The notes: generated by a model not told the origin, from the letters alone. A stretch of 18,165 bases of DNA from Desulfobulbaceae bacterium (GCA_024643445.1 JAHEMX010000011.1:1-18165), one strand, 5' to 3'. Counted from the first letter of the stretch, positions 8,217 through 15,819 are shown. Made by a program: numbers and translations.

Positions 8217-8828
8217 ATGATTTTTGAAATAAATACCGACAACCCGCAACCCCGGCATATCAAAACAATCGTCGCCAGGATCAGACAGGGCGCAATCATT
8301 TGTTATCCAACCGACACCGGTTATGGCATCGGTTGTGACATTTTCAGTCCGAAGGCTATCAAGCGGATTATCCAGCTTAAAAAAAGGCCCCATAACAAGC
8401 CGTTTTCTTTTATGTGTTATGACCTGAAAAATATCAGCGAATACGCACACGTATCAAATACCGCCTATCGCCTGCTGAAAAAGAATCTGCCGGGCCCCTA
8501 CACCTTCGTTCTGCCCGGCACCAAGCTCGTTCCGAAAGTAATGACGAACCGGCAGAAAACCGTTGGTATACGTGTTCCGGAAAACCATATCTGCCACGCC
8601 CTGCTGGAGGAGCTCGGTTCACCGATCATCAACACCAGTATCCCGGTCGAAGAAGACGCCGCTATACCGACAGAGTTCTTTCAGATCGAAGAAATAATCG
8701 GCAACCGGGTCGACATCATGATAGACGGCGGATCCGCTTACCCCGACCCGTCATCGGTCATTGATTTAACGGGTGATGTTCCCCAAATTCTCAGGGTCGG
8801 AAAGGGAGATGTCAACCCTTTCCGTTGA
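8217..8828 (+). CDS. yciO: YciO-type Sua5/YciO/YrdC family protein
   Basis: A 203-residue member of the Sua5/YrdC/YciO fold. TsaC and Sua5 make threonylcarbamoyl-AMP for the tRNA t6A modification; the biochemical role of the YciO branch is less settled. Visible family blocks are YPTDTGYGIGCD (about 30-41), the Lys-rich QLKKRPHNKPFSFMC strand, LPGPYTFVLPGT, VGIRVPENHICHALLEELGSP and a terminal GKGDVNPFR. The C-terminus and the CYDLKNISEYA stretch resemble E. coli YciO more than TsaC. The ATG start has only a weak ribosome-binding site. It is divergent from guaB, and its 3' end overlaps the converging HU/IHF gene by 17 bases. Assigning it a t6A role would be unsafe without checking whether a separate tsaC exists. 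Confidence 0.85.
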   Translation: MIFEINTDNPQPRHIKTIVARIRQGAIICYPTDTGYGIGCDIFSPKAIKRIIQLKKRPHNKPFSFMCYDLKNISEYAHVSNTAYRLLKKNLPGPYTFVLPGTKLVPKVMTNRQKTVGIRVPENHICHALLEELGSPIINTSIPVEEDAAIPTEFFQIEEIIGNRVDIMIDGGSAYPDPSSVIDLTGDVPQILRVGKGDVNPFR

Positions 8829-9108
8829 TCAGCGTCTCTTTCAACGATTTACTCATGGTAAAGTGAATCGTCTTGCGCTCACCGATATCCATCATAACCC
8901 CGGTACGTGGGTTCTTGGTCTGTCTGGCCTTGCGGCTGCGTGTTGAAAAACTGCCAAACCCCCTGAGTTCCACACGCCTGCCCGCAGAAAGCGCTTCAGC
9001 CATTGCATCCAGGATGATGTCAACCGCTACACTGACGTCCTGTTTATGGATTTCCAGGTCATTACTAATCTGATCTACAAGTTCTTTCTTTAAGATACTC
9101 ATCTGCAT
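8812..9108 (-). CDS. HU/IHF-family DNA-binding protein (probable IHF subunit)
   Basis: A 98-residue nucleoid protein of the HU/IHF family, which binds and bends DNA as a dimer. An N-terminal helical body (KKELVDQISNDLEIHKQDVSVAVDIIL) leads into the family signature GFGSFSTRSRKARQTKNPRTG, which contains the DNA-intercalating NPRTG turn, and then a C-terminal helix. Its place directly downstream of rpsA is the same order as rpsA-ihfB in enterobacteria, which favours an IHF beta-type subunit, but sequence alone does not separate IHF alpha, IHF beta and HU here. ATG 9108 is used with AAAGGG upstream; ATG 9102 is an alternative. A terminator separates it from rpsA, so read-through or its own promoter is needed. 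Confidence 0.88.
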   Translation of the reverse strand: MQMSILKKELVDQISNDLEIHKQDVSVAVDIILDAMAEALSAGRRVELRGFGSFSTRSRKARQTKNPRTGVMMDIGERKTIHFTMSKSLKETLINGKG

Positions 9109-9146
9109 TAAACCCTTTTTTCAGCAACAGGTTTGTTCCAAAATAT

Positions 9147-9188
9147 AAAAAAAGGTTGTTTTGCCGCACGAGTCGACAAAACAACCTT
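9147..9188 (-). terminator. Rho-independent terminator of rpsA
   Basis: On the minus strand a perfect 12-bp stem (AAGGTTGTTTTG paired with CAAAACAACCTT, at 9177-9188 and 9152-9163) encloses a 13-base loop. It is followed by a run of seven T. It begins 27 bases beyond the rpsA stop codon and lies between rpsA and the HU/IHF gene. Confidence 0.9.
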
Positions 9189-9214
9189 CACCTTCTGACA
9201 TACCAGGCAGGGGA

Positions 9215-10945
9215 TTATTCCTCTGTCTTGTTTCCCCCCTCAGCCGCCGCCTTAAGCAGATCACCGAAGGTGGCAGGGGCCGCTTCGGCGATTTCAGCCT
9301 CAGCTTTTCTTATCTTCTCAACCGCTTCAACTTCACCCTCGTCTTCAAGCGTCTTCACGGAAAGACCTATTTTGCGGTCTTTGGCGGAAACATTGATAAC
9401 AATCGCTTTCAACGTCTCACCAACGTTGTAATGCTCGGCCGGGCTTTTCACCTTGTCCTTAGGAATTTCAGAGACATGAACAAGTCCCTCAATGCCTTCT
9501 TCGAGTTTTACAAAGACACCGAAATCGGTGACATTGGTGATTTCACCCTCAACAACCGTGCCGGACGGATAGTTGTTATAGGCCGTCTGCCAGGGATCAG
9601 GAGTCAGTTGTTTGACACCAAGTGAGAATCGCTCATTCTCCTTGTCAATCTTCAGAACAACAGCCTGGATAGTATCGCCTTTGGCATATTTTTCGGCCGG
9701 GTGTTTGATTCGCTCCGTCCAGGACAGATCGGAAACATGGATAAGTCCATCAATCCCTTCCTCAATACCTATGAACACACCAAAGTCCGTAATGTTCTTG
9801 ATCTTTCCTTCAATAATGGCACCGACCGGGTAGCTCTCGATAACCATATCCCACGGATTGGGCTGCAATTGCTTCATGCCAAGAGAAATGCGCTTGGTCT
9901 CAGGTTCGATATTGAGAACCATGATCTCAATGCGGTCTCCAACAGACACCATTTTAGAAGGATGGCGCGGCTTCTTGGACCAGGTCATCTCCGAAACATG
10001 GATAAGTCCCTCAACCCCTTCCTCGAGCTCGACAAAGACGCCGTAATCGGTAATGGAGACGACGCTGCCGGCCGCTTTCTCGCTGACCGGGTAGCGATCG
10101 GTTACCGTTGCCCAGGGATCTTCCCGCAGCTGCTTGATGCCAAGCGATACGCGATCATTATCGCGATCATATTTGAGAACCTTTACCTCGACTTCCTGAC
10201 CGACCTTGTAAAGCTTGGCCGGGTGCGATACGCGCCCCCAGCTGAGATCGGTAATATGGCAAAGTCCGTCCATACCGCCCATATCGATAAACAGACCATA
10301 ATCGGTGATGTTGGTGATAGAACCGGTAATGACCTGATTTTCCTCAAGACGGGAACGCATCTCTTCGCGCAGTTTATTGCGCTCTTCCTCGAGAATCGCA
10401 CGACGTGAAATCACAACGTTATTACGCTTTCGATTGAACTTGAGGATTTTAAAATCAAAGGAATGGCCGATAAGTGCATCAAGATCTTTAACCGGTCTCA
10501 GATCAATCTGAGAGTAGGGCAAAAATGCCGGGACGCCGATATCGACGGACATACCGCCTTTAACCCGGCTCTCGATTTTGCCCTGGATTGTTCCATCAGA
10601 TTCCTGGATTTTAGCAATATCTTCCCAGACCTTGATAGCGATCGCTTTTTCCCGCGACAGGAGGAGCCCGCCCTCGTCCTTGCGTCTTTCAACAAACACT
10701 TCTATCGTGTCGCCGACCGCAATACCCTCCGGGTTATCAAGACGAAATTCGGATTTTGGAATATAGCTTTCTGCCTTGTCACCAACGTCGACAAGGTAAT
10801 AATCATCATCCTCGCCTATGATAGTGCCGCTGGCAACATTGCCAACTTCAACAACCCTGTTGTTTTCTTCCATCTCAAAGAGCTCAGCAAAACTGAGATC
10901 TTCGTCATTTCCTGCCTGGTTTGATTGGTTAAGTTCTTCTGTCAT
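9215..10945 (-). CDS. rpsA: 30S ribosomal protein S1
   Basis: The largest small-subunit protein, which binds mRNA and helps load messages with weak ribosome-binding sites. The 576 residues contain six S1/OB repeats at about 35-99, 117-182, 204-272, 289-359, 376-446 and 463-532. Repeats 3-6 show the regular ITDYGxFV...GLIHVSE pattern with SLGxKQL ends; repeats 1 and 2 are divergent, as expected for the ribosome-docking domains. The acidic N-terminus (NDEDLSFAELFE) is the usual segment contacting S2. An Ala/Glu-rich tail of about 40 residues follows. ATG 10945 has no real Shine-Dalgarno sequence, only GAGCAGAG, and the leader is structured, which matches known autogenous control of rpsA in enterobacteria. 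Confidence 0.96.
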   Translation of the reverse strand: MTEELNQSNQAGNDEDLSFAELFEMEENNRVVEVGNVASGTIIGEDDDYYLVDVGDKAESYIPKSEFRLDNPEGIAVGDTIEVFVERRKDEGGLLLSREKAIAIKVWEDIAKIQESDGTIQGKIESRVKGGMSVDIGVPAFLPYSQIDLRPVKDLDALIGHSFDFKILKFNRKRNNVVISRRAILEEERNKLREEMRSRLEENQVITGSITNITDYGLFIDMGGMDGLCHITDLSWGRVSHPAKLYKVGQEVEVKVLKYDRDNDRVSLGIKQLREDPWATVTDRYPVSEKAAGSVVSITDYGVFVELEEGVEGLIHVSEMTWSKKPRHPSKMVSVGDRIEIMVLNIEPETKRISLGMKQLQPNPWDMVIESYPVGAIIEGKIKNITDFGVFIGIEEGIDGLIHVSDLSWTERIKHPAEKYAKGDTIQAVVLKIDKENERFSLGVKQLTPDPWQTAYNNYPSGTVVEGEITNVTDFGVFVKLEEGIEGLVHVSEIPKDKVKSPAEHYNVGETLKAIVINVSAKDRKIGLSVKTLEDEGEVEAVEKIRKAEAEIAEAAPATFGDLLKAAAEGGNKTEE

Positions 10946-10959
10946 GGACTCTGCTCACG

Positions 10960-10977
10960 GTGCAGACAAGCCTGCAC
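10960..10977 (-). promoter_or_regulatory. Leader hairpin next to the rpsA start
   Basis: GTGCAG and CTGCAC form a 6-bp stem around a 6-base loop, ending 15 bases before the S1 start codon. Together with the stem at 11004-11021 it gives a folded, SD-poor translation initiation region. A role in S1 autoregulation is inferred by analogy with the E. coli rpsA leader. Confidence 0.45.
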
Positions 10978-11003
10978 GGGTTGAATTTGTCTTTTGCCTG
11001 CAA

Positions 11004-11021
11004 TTAACAGGCTCCTGTTAA
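11004..11021 (-). promoter_or_regulatory. Second inverted repeat in the rpsA leader
   Basis: TTAACAGG and CCTGTTAA are perfect 8-base arms separated by CT, 59-76 bases upstream of the rpsA ATG. In RNA this would be a short hairpin; in DNA it could be an operator. No T-tract follows, so it is not a terminator. Confidence 0.45.
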
Positions 11022-11075
11022 AGAAGAAGGATCGCTACCACAAAATGGAGAACAACCCACTCAAGAAAATCGCAA

Positions 11076-11104
11076 TATATAACATGAAAACAATGCAGCT
11101 ACAA
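11076..11104 (-). promoter_or_regulatory. Candidate sigma70-type promoter for rpsA
   Basis: On the minus strand TTGTAG (11104-11099) is followed after exactly 17 bases by TATATA (11081-11076). Spacing is ideal and both hexamers are fair matches. It would give a leader of roughly 125 bases containing both hairpins listed above. This is a pattern match only. Confidence 0.35.
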
Positions 11105-11124
11105 GCCTTTATTAATCATTCAGC

Positions 11125-11160
11125 AAAAAATGAACGGGTGTCGTCAGTACCAACGACCCT
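11125..11160 (-). terminator. Weak intrinsic terminator candidate after the rhodanese gene
   Basis: On the minus strand GTCGT and ACGAC pair around TGGTACTG, and flanking GGG and CCC can extend the stem across a bulge. Six T's follow 9 bases later (11130-11125). The stem is short and the T-run distant, so it is only a moderate candidate. It would separate the lipoprotein gene from the rpsA promoter. Confidence 0.35.
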
Positions 11161-11213
11161 CGCCGAGTACAACGCGCTATCCGGCCAACATCTTTCCAGG
11201 CAACCATCTGATA

Positions 11214-11705
11214 TCACTTCCATTCAGATTCAATTGGCAGGCCTGCGCGCCGCCAGGCCTCGATCCCGCCATCGAGATTATAAATCTCATGATAGCCTCT
11301 GCTCGCCAGGGCCTTGCCGGCAATATAGCTGCGGCCCCCGACAGCGCAGACCAGAAGAATCGGGCCGTCTGCGGGCGGAACGAATTTTCCCCTGATCACA
11401 TCCCCCACCGGAATCGCCAGAGCACCGGCAATCTTCATCTGCTTGATTTCCGCAGGGGTCCTCACATCCAGCAGGAGAAGTCCTTTTCTTGTCTTCAACA
11501 TCGCCTGTGCCTCAACCGGGTCGACCGTCCTGAAAACACTCTGGACGCTTTGCCCCTGAGGTTTCGCGGCAACCGGAGCACCCGTCGCCACTTTTTTCTC
11601 AGTCTCTTCAGAGCAGCCGGTTGACAAAAACAGGGGCAGCACAACCACGGCGATAAGCAACAGGCGGCTCACGCGATGCATGTATTTCGCACTGAATCGT
11701 AACAT
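11214..11705 (-). CDS. Rhodanese-domain lipoprotein
   Basis: A 163-residue secreted protein with one rhodanese domain. The N-terminus has basic residues followed by a hydrophobic stretch (about 15-28) and then LSTGC, a lipobox-like site with C31 as the lipidated Cys. A polar linker to about residue 58 leads to the rhodanese fold, with LLLLDVRTPAEI (77-88) as the CH2A-like strand and the active-site loop CAVGGRS, in which C120 is the persulfide-carrying Cys. The expected location is the periplasm, anchored to inner or outer membrane. Possible roles are sulfur-atom transfer or persulfide handling; no partner gene adjoins it. ATG 11705 has AGGGGA eight bases upstream. It stands alone between a foldback element and rpsA. 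Confidence 0.85.
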   Translation of the reverse strand: MLRFSAKYMHRVSRLLLIAVVVLPLFLSTGCSEETEKKVATGAPVAAKPQGQSVQSVFRTVDPVEAQAMLKTRKGLLLLDVRTPAEIKQMKIAGALAIPVGDVIRGKFVPPADGPILLVCAVGGRSYIAGKALASRGYHEIYNLDGGIEAWRRAGLPIESEWK

Positions 11706-11754
11706 GATGGCTATCCCCTAAATTTCATCAGCATTTTTTGTATTAAAGACATAA

Positions 11755-11897
11755 GGCCACCTTGAAAAATTGTCTTTTGGCCCCAACTCTGCGTTGCGTG
11801 TGAATATTTTATGCTCGGAATATCAAATATATGCCTGCGTCAAAATTTTCACACGCGCCTTGTTTTTGAACCAAAATCCTAATTTTGCAAGGTACCC
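11755..11897. mobile_element. 143-bp foldback element with terminal inverted repeats and a 4-bp flanking repeat (MITE-like)
   Basis: The ends GGCCACCTTGAAAAATT (11755-11771) and AATTTTGCAAGGTACCC (11881-11897) are inverted repeats matching at 14 of 17 positions; a further TTTTGG/CCAAAA pair extends them with a one-base offset. Inside, bases 11796-11810 and 11842-11856 form a second inverted repeat matching at 14 of 15, so the whole segment can fold back. ATAA stands directly outside both ends (11751-11754 and 11898-11901), as a target-site duplication would. No coding frame is present. I infer a non-autonomous transposon derivative or a dispersed intergenic repeat. It sits 50 bases upstream of the rhodanese gene and may affect its transcription. 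No second copy was seen in this window. Confidence 0.6.
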
Positions 11898-11901
11898 ATA
11901 A

Positions 11902-12203
11902 GCAGATGAAACTAATATAATTAAATGCATAATTTGGGAAATAGTACTGGGTACGTTCTGTGGCCCCGTGCATCATCTCATTGATGACAGAACATGTTCA
12001 CCGGAGGCGAGCCGATACACCCACCTTCCTGCGTCGCTTTTGCGATTTACAATACGTGCGGTATGGTAAATCACAAGTCTTCTTGACAAGCGCGCGGTCT
12101 CAACTCGTGAAATCTTCGGGCTATGGTAATACCGAATTTTCCCGACGCCACAAAAATTACCTGTTTTCACGCCCAGGCCCTGCCCAGACGGTGGCAGACA
12201 GCC
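11902..12203. other. Non-coding stretch with small inverted repeats, no gene seen
   Basis: This gap follows the stop of the helicase gene (minus strand) and precedes the foldback element. It contains GTTCTGT/ACAGAAC (11955-11961 and 11987-11993) around an inner TCATC/GATGA pair, the 10-base palindrome GAACATGTTC (11990-11999), and an imperfect hairpin at 12044-12072 (GATTTAC...GTAAATC with an inner ATAC/GTAT). None is followed by a T-tract, and no supported reading frame, tRNA or known riboswitch was recognised. Confidence 0.5.
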
Positions 12204-13739
12204 TTAGGTTCTTTTCGGTCTCTGATGGCTGGAAGATGAATGATTTCTTGATTTTCGGACTCTTTTCCTGGCCCCGGTATTCCTTTCGGCCGATTTGGAC
12301 GGGGGTGGTACCGGCACAAGCAACGCTTCTTCCGGGACCACGCAGGTCAGGGGACCATCGATAAATTCTTCGATAGCCGGAATATTGAAGGAGCCTTTCT
12401 CGCAGGCAAAACTGACAGCTACCCCTTTCGCTCCGGCACGCCCCGTTCTGCCGATACGATGCACATAGCTCTCCGGTTCATGCGGCAGGGTATAGTTGAC
12501 GACATACTCGATATCATCGACATGAATACCGCGCCCCGCCACATCGGTTGCGATCAGCAGCCTGTTTTTACCCGAACGAAACCCTTCCAGACGAGCCTGA
12601 CGTTTTTCCTGCGGAACATCTCCGGTCAACACCTGACAGGAAATCCCCTGCGCCTGAAGTCGCTTGGCCAGGCGCGAGGCGTCATTCTTCATGTTTTCGA
12701 ATACCAGGATTCGGGCATCCGGCGCCCCGCAAACCAGATTGTAGAGCAGGGTGAATTTTTCCTGTTCGGTGGTCAGATAAATCCGCTGCTCGAGCCTGCC
12801 GACATCAACCGTATCTTCACCGACCTCATGATACACAGGGTCGCTGCACCACTGGGCCGCCAGACGCCTGACATCGTCCGTCACCGTTGCCGAAAACAGC
12901 ATGGTCTGGCGCGAGCCCCTGCCCGGCATGGCAGAGAGTATCCGGCGCACATCGGGGATAAACCCCATATCCAGCATCCGGTCAGCTTCATCAATTACCA
13001 GGCTCGTGCAACGGTCAAGGGAAAGCACATTCTGTCGCATAAAATCGAGCAGACGCCCCGGTGTTGCAGCAATGACATCACAACGGCTGCGGCGCAACAT
13101 CTCCTTCTGCTTCTGGTAGTCCGTACCGCCATATACCGCCGCTACCTTCAAGGAAGAAAAAGCACCAAGATTGTTCCCATCCTTGACAATCTGAATGACG
13201 AGCTCCCGGGTAGGTGCAAGAATAAGGGCCCTCGGGCGTCCCGGCGGCGGAAGTTTCTTCTCGTCTGCGAGCAGGCGACAGAACAGGGCGAGCATAAAGA
13301 CCGCTGTCTTGCCGGTCCCGGTCTGGGCCCTGCCAATGATATCCTTGCCCTGCAGGGCATCCGGCAAGGCTTTTTCCTGAATCGGGGTGCAATACTGGTA
13401 GCCCTGCCCGGCAATGCCGCGCATGATTCTCGCGTCAATGGCAAAATCATGAAACCTGCTTTTACCGGGAAGCGGATCGACGGGAAAATCTTCCAGGGTC
13501 CAGGACGGTATGTCTCGGGGGGATTGAGTTGAAGCGTCCAAGGGGGGTCCGGTCCGGTCGCCTCTCTTCACTCTCTCGGGTTCAATACCAGACGGTCCCG
13601 TGTTACTGCGCTCCGGTGCAGTGGGTTTTTTGCTTCTGCCGCTGGAAAAAAGGCGTTGATAGGTGATTTTCCCGGAACGGGCCAGTCGGTGTATTTGACC
13701 TGCGGCGCTGCTGAATAAGCGGTTTACCCTGGTTATCAT
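12204..13739 (-). CDS. rhlB: DEAD-box ATP-dependent RNA helicase, RhlB-like
   Basis: A 511-residue RNA helicase that unwinds RNA with ATP, likely in RNA turnover or ribosome assembly. All core motifs are intact: Q motif with F96 and TPIQ (118-121), Walker A AQTGTGKT (138-145), PTRELV, GG, TPGRLLDF, DEAD 250-253, SAT 283-285, ILVFEN, ATDVAGRGI and HRIGRTGR (427-434). The stretches YGGTDYQKQ, LTGDVPQEKR and CEKGSFNIPAIEEFI resemble E. coli RhlB more than RhlE or DeaD, hence the name. A ~95-residue basic, Pro/Ser-rich, probably disordered N-terminal extension precedes the core, and a ~40-residue basic tail (KSAERNTGARKRVRK) follows it. The start is ATG 13739, with GAGGG 10 bases upstream. It is separated from the next gene upstream by 139 bases. 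Confidence 0.88.
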   Translation of the reverse strand: MITRVNRLFSSAAGQIHRLARSGKITYQRLFSSGRSKKPTAPERSNTGPSGIEPERVKRGDRTGPPLDASTQSPRDIPSWTLEDFPVDPLPGKSRFHDFAIDARIMRGIAGQGYQYCTPIQEKALPDALQGKDIIGRAQTGTGKTAVFMLALFCRLLADEKKLPPPGRPRALILAPTRELVIQIVKDGNNLGAFSSLKVAAVYGGTDYQKQKEMLRRSRCDVIAATPGRLLDFMRQNVLSLDRCTSLVIDEADRMLDMGFIPDVRRILSAMPGRGSRQTMLFSATVTDDVRRLAAQWCSDPVYHEVGEDTVDVGRLEQRIYLTTEQEKFTLLYNLVCGAPDARILVFENMKNDASRLAKRLQAQGISCQVLTGDVPQEKRQARLEGFRSGKNRLLIATDVAGRGIHVDDIEYVVNYTLPHEPESYVHRIGRTGRAGAKGVAVSFACEKGSFNIPAIEEFIDGPLTCVVPEEALLVPVPPPSKSAERNTGARKRVRKSRNHSSSSHQRPKRT

Positions 13740-13878
13740 ATGATGCGGCCCTCAATTATGCTTATCAGCAACCGGTATGTCCTGGCCTTCTCGCCAGGTA
13801 CGGCTATCGCGTGGTATTATCGAATGACACCTCCACGTTATCTGCAGTCACTGTTGGCAGGGATGTACCCCGCAGCGT

Positions 13879-14559
13879 TTATCTTCCCTGCACCCGCAGT
13901 TCTGTCATGTACGGGCCAAACAGATCTTCATATTCCGGAATTGCTTTGCGCAAAAGGACATCGAAATGTTCGGTATCTTTGTCAGATACCACCAGATTTG
14001 CTGAATAGGATAAGGCCTGCAGGTTATAGAATGTCTTGAACTCCGGCCCGATAAGAACATAAAACATGAAGCGCCTGCGGGCCATGTTCATGGAACGCAT
14101 GAATTCATGAAATTTGCTGTCCGCAAAATTATTCCCTTCATAGTGCGAGTGCAACACTATATTCGAATAATTATAAAACTGCATCTTCTCAAGCGCCTGC
14201 TCGGTATTTTCCGCGGCTTCAGCCTGGTAGCCAAGTCCGGCCAAAGCCCTGAGAATCTCGTCCAGAGCTTTTCCCTCCGGTATAAGGACCATGGCCTGCG
14301 GGATATCGGCAACCATCTCCTCATCCACGAAGTTGCCCTCGTAAAGCCATGAAATATCCGGAGGACCGGGAGGTTTAACCCGGCTTTTTTGCGAACCATA
14401 AGCGCTGTCGGCCAGCATACTTTTGTCCAGCAGAATTGCTTCCTGACACTGCACACATTTCAGGCGAAGTTTTTTATTCGGATCAAGCTGGGCCAGACTT
14501 TCTTCAAGCTTGGCGTTCGATTTATGCTTTTTCCCGCATGCGCTGCACGTTATATCCAT
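13879..14559 (-). CDS. Zinc-ribbon protein with a degenerate receiver-like domain
   Basis: I do not recognise a named family for this 226-residue protein. The first ~45 residues form a zinc ribbon of the kind seen in MJ0042-type proteins, with two Cys pairs: C5/C8 (CSAC) and C35/C38 (CVQC). A Pro-rich linker follows. From about residue 85 to 215 the pattern MVLIPEG-LDEILRALAGLGYQAEAAENTEQALEKM resembles the first half of a response-regulator receiver. Where the phospho-accepting Asp should end strand 3, the sequence reads NIVLHSHYEGNN, so phosphorylation is unlikely. No membrane segment is seen. The gene begins 81 bases downstream of the pilus ATPase gene on the same strand and may be co-transcribed, suggesting, by context only, a link to pilus function. 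GAGAG precedes ATG 14559. Confidence 0.7.
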   Translation of the reverse strand: MDITCSACGKKHKSNAKLEESLAQLDPNKKLRLKCVQCQEAILLDKSMLADSAYGSQKSRVKPPGPPDISWLYEGNFVDEEMVADIPQAMVLIPEGKALDEILRALAGLGYQAEAAENTEQALEKMQFYNYSNIVLHSHYEGNNFADSKFHEFMRSMNMARRRFMFYVLIGPEFKTFYNLQALSYSANLVVSDKDTEHFDVLLRKAIPEYEDLFGPYMTELRVQGR

Positions 14560-14640
14560 AATACTCTCTCTTTTGCTGAACCGACAGCGGTCGTGCCGAC
14601 CCTGTTCGCCACCGACGCTGCCTGCAACCGGTCATCGCCA

Positions 14641-15819
14641 TCAATAACCGAACATGTTCTCTTTTTTCTTTTCCTTCTCCATTTCAAGGCCGGTGAGTGT
14701 CGAGGTCTCTTCTCCCCGATCCGCCCTGATAGTATCGATACCGCGGGCAATTTCGCTGCGATGGGAGCAATAGGTCATGGCCGTTTCCTCGGTAACCAGG
14801 CCTTCTTTGTACAACTCGAGGATATGCTGATCAAAGGTACGCATATCGCGGGTCGTGCCCTCCCTGATAATGTTGTAATAGGTTTTCTCATCCGTTTCTC
14901 CATTCAGGATGAGGTCTTTGACGCGGAGACTGGTCTGGAGAATTTCAAGCGCCGCCACCCTGCCGCCGCCAACGCGCGGCAGAAGCCGCTGGCTGACGAT
15001 CCAGCGAATGGTATCGGCGAGACGATTCCTGATCTGCGGCTGCTCGTCCTGCTCAAACATGCCAAGAGTACGGTTAATCGTTTGCCCGGCATCGATTGTA
15101 TGCAGTGTTGACAGAACAAGATGGCCGGTTTCAGCCGCAGTAAGACCTATTTCCATGGTTTCCTTGTCGCGCATCTCACCGACCAGGATGACCTTCGGGG
15201 CCTGCCGCAAGGCAGCCCGCATGCCCATGGCAAAGGAACTGAAATCATTACCGAGTTCGCGTTGATTGAAAGTCGCCTGCTGGTGCGCGTGGGTATATTC
15301 AATGGGGTCCTCAAGCGTGACGATATGCACCGCCCGTTCCTGGTTTATCCTGTTGAGCAGTGCCGCCAGGGACGTTGTTTTTCCGGTTCCGGTAGCCCCG
15401 GTAAACAACACCAGGCCGTTTAATTCTCGTGCCATTTTGCCAAATGCAGCCGGGAATTTCATGGTCTCGATGCTTGGCACCTCGGTTTCGATCTTCCTGA
15501 GCACGGTAGTCATGTAGCCCTTCTGGGTGAAGATATTCACCCTGAAGCGCGCCTTGTCACTCAGAGAGTAAGAAAGGTCACAGGAACCGTTGCCGACGAG
15601 ATCTGACAGCAGACGCTTGTTTTTGCCGATCAGGTTCAGGGCAAATGTTTCGGTCTGAAAAGGTGTCAACTCGCCAAGAGGAGGATCAACCTCTACCGGT
15701 AACAGTCTTCCGGATGATTCAACCTGCAGTTTTCTACCGACGGTAATATTGAGATCTGAAACACTGGCATTGGAAGCCAGCATTGCGGTAATCCAATAAT
15801 CGATCTCCTGTTTTTTCAT
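14641..15819 (-). CDS. PilT/PilU-family type IV pilus retraction ATPase
   Basis: A hexameric cytoplasmic motor ATPase that drives type IV pilus disassembly. In the 392 residues the N-terminal PAS-like domain (1-120) is followed by Walker A GATGTGKT (141-148), the Asp-box LEDPIEY, Walker B ILVGEMRD (211-218) and the His-box GHLVLSTLHT (232-241). The C-terminal half reads RTFDQHILELYKEGLV followed by an Arg/Glu-rich helix. This ending is closer to PilU than to PilT, which carries an AIRNLIRE motif I do not see, so I give no gene symbol. A charged tail (EKEKKKEN) ends the protein. ATG 15819 is preceded by AGGAGATCACC. It is divergent from ilvD. No pilin or assembly gene is in the window, so the partners must be elsewhere. 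Confidence 0.92.
   Translation of the reverse strand: MKKQEIDYWITAMLASNASVSDLNITVGRKLQVESSGRLLPVEVDPPLGELTPFQTETFALNLIGKNKRLLSDLVGNGSCDLSYSLSDKARFRVNIFTQKGYMTTVLRKIETEVPSIETMKFPAAFGKMARELNGLVLFTGATGTGKTTSLAALLNRINQERAVHIVTLEDPIEYTHAHQQATFNQRELGNDFSSFAMGMRAALRQAPKVILVGEMRDKETMEIGLTAAETGHLVLSTLHTIDAGQTINRTLGMFEQDEQPQIRNRLADTIRWIVSQRLLPRVGGGRVAALEILQTSLRVKDLILNGETDEKTYYNIIREGTTRDMRTFDQHILELYKEGLVTEETAMTYCSHRSEIARGIDTIRADRGEETSTLTGLEMEKEKKKENMFGY

Noticed and set aside
11990..11999. GAACATGTTC considered as a LexA-type operator
   Set aside because: The half-sites are two bases apart rather than four, and no SOS gene is adjacent; probably chance symmetry.
12459..13532. 357-codon open frame antisense to the helicase
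   Set aside because: It is fully opposite a gene with every DEAD-box motif, and its sequence shows no domain pattern; it is a codon-bias shadow.
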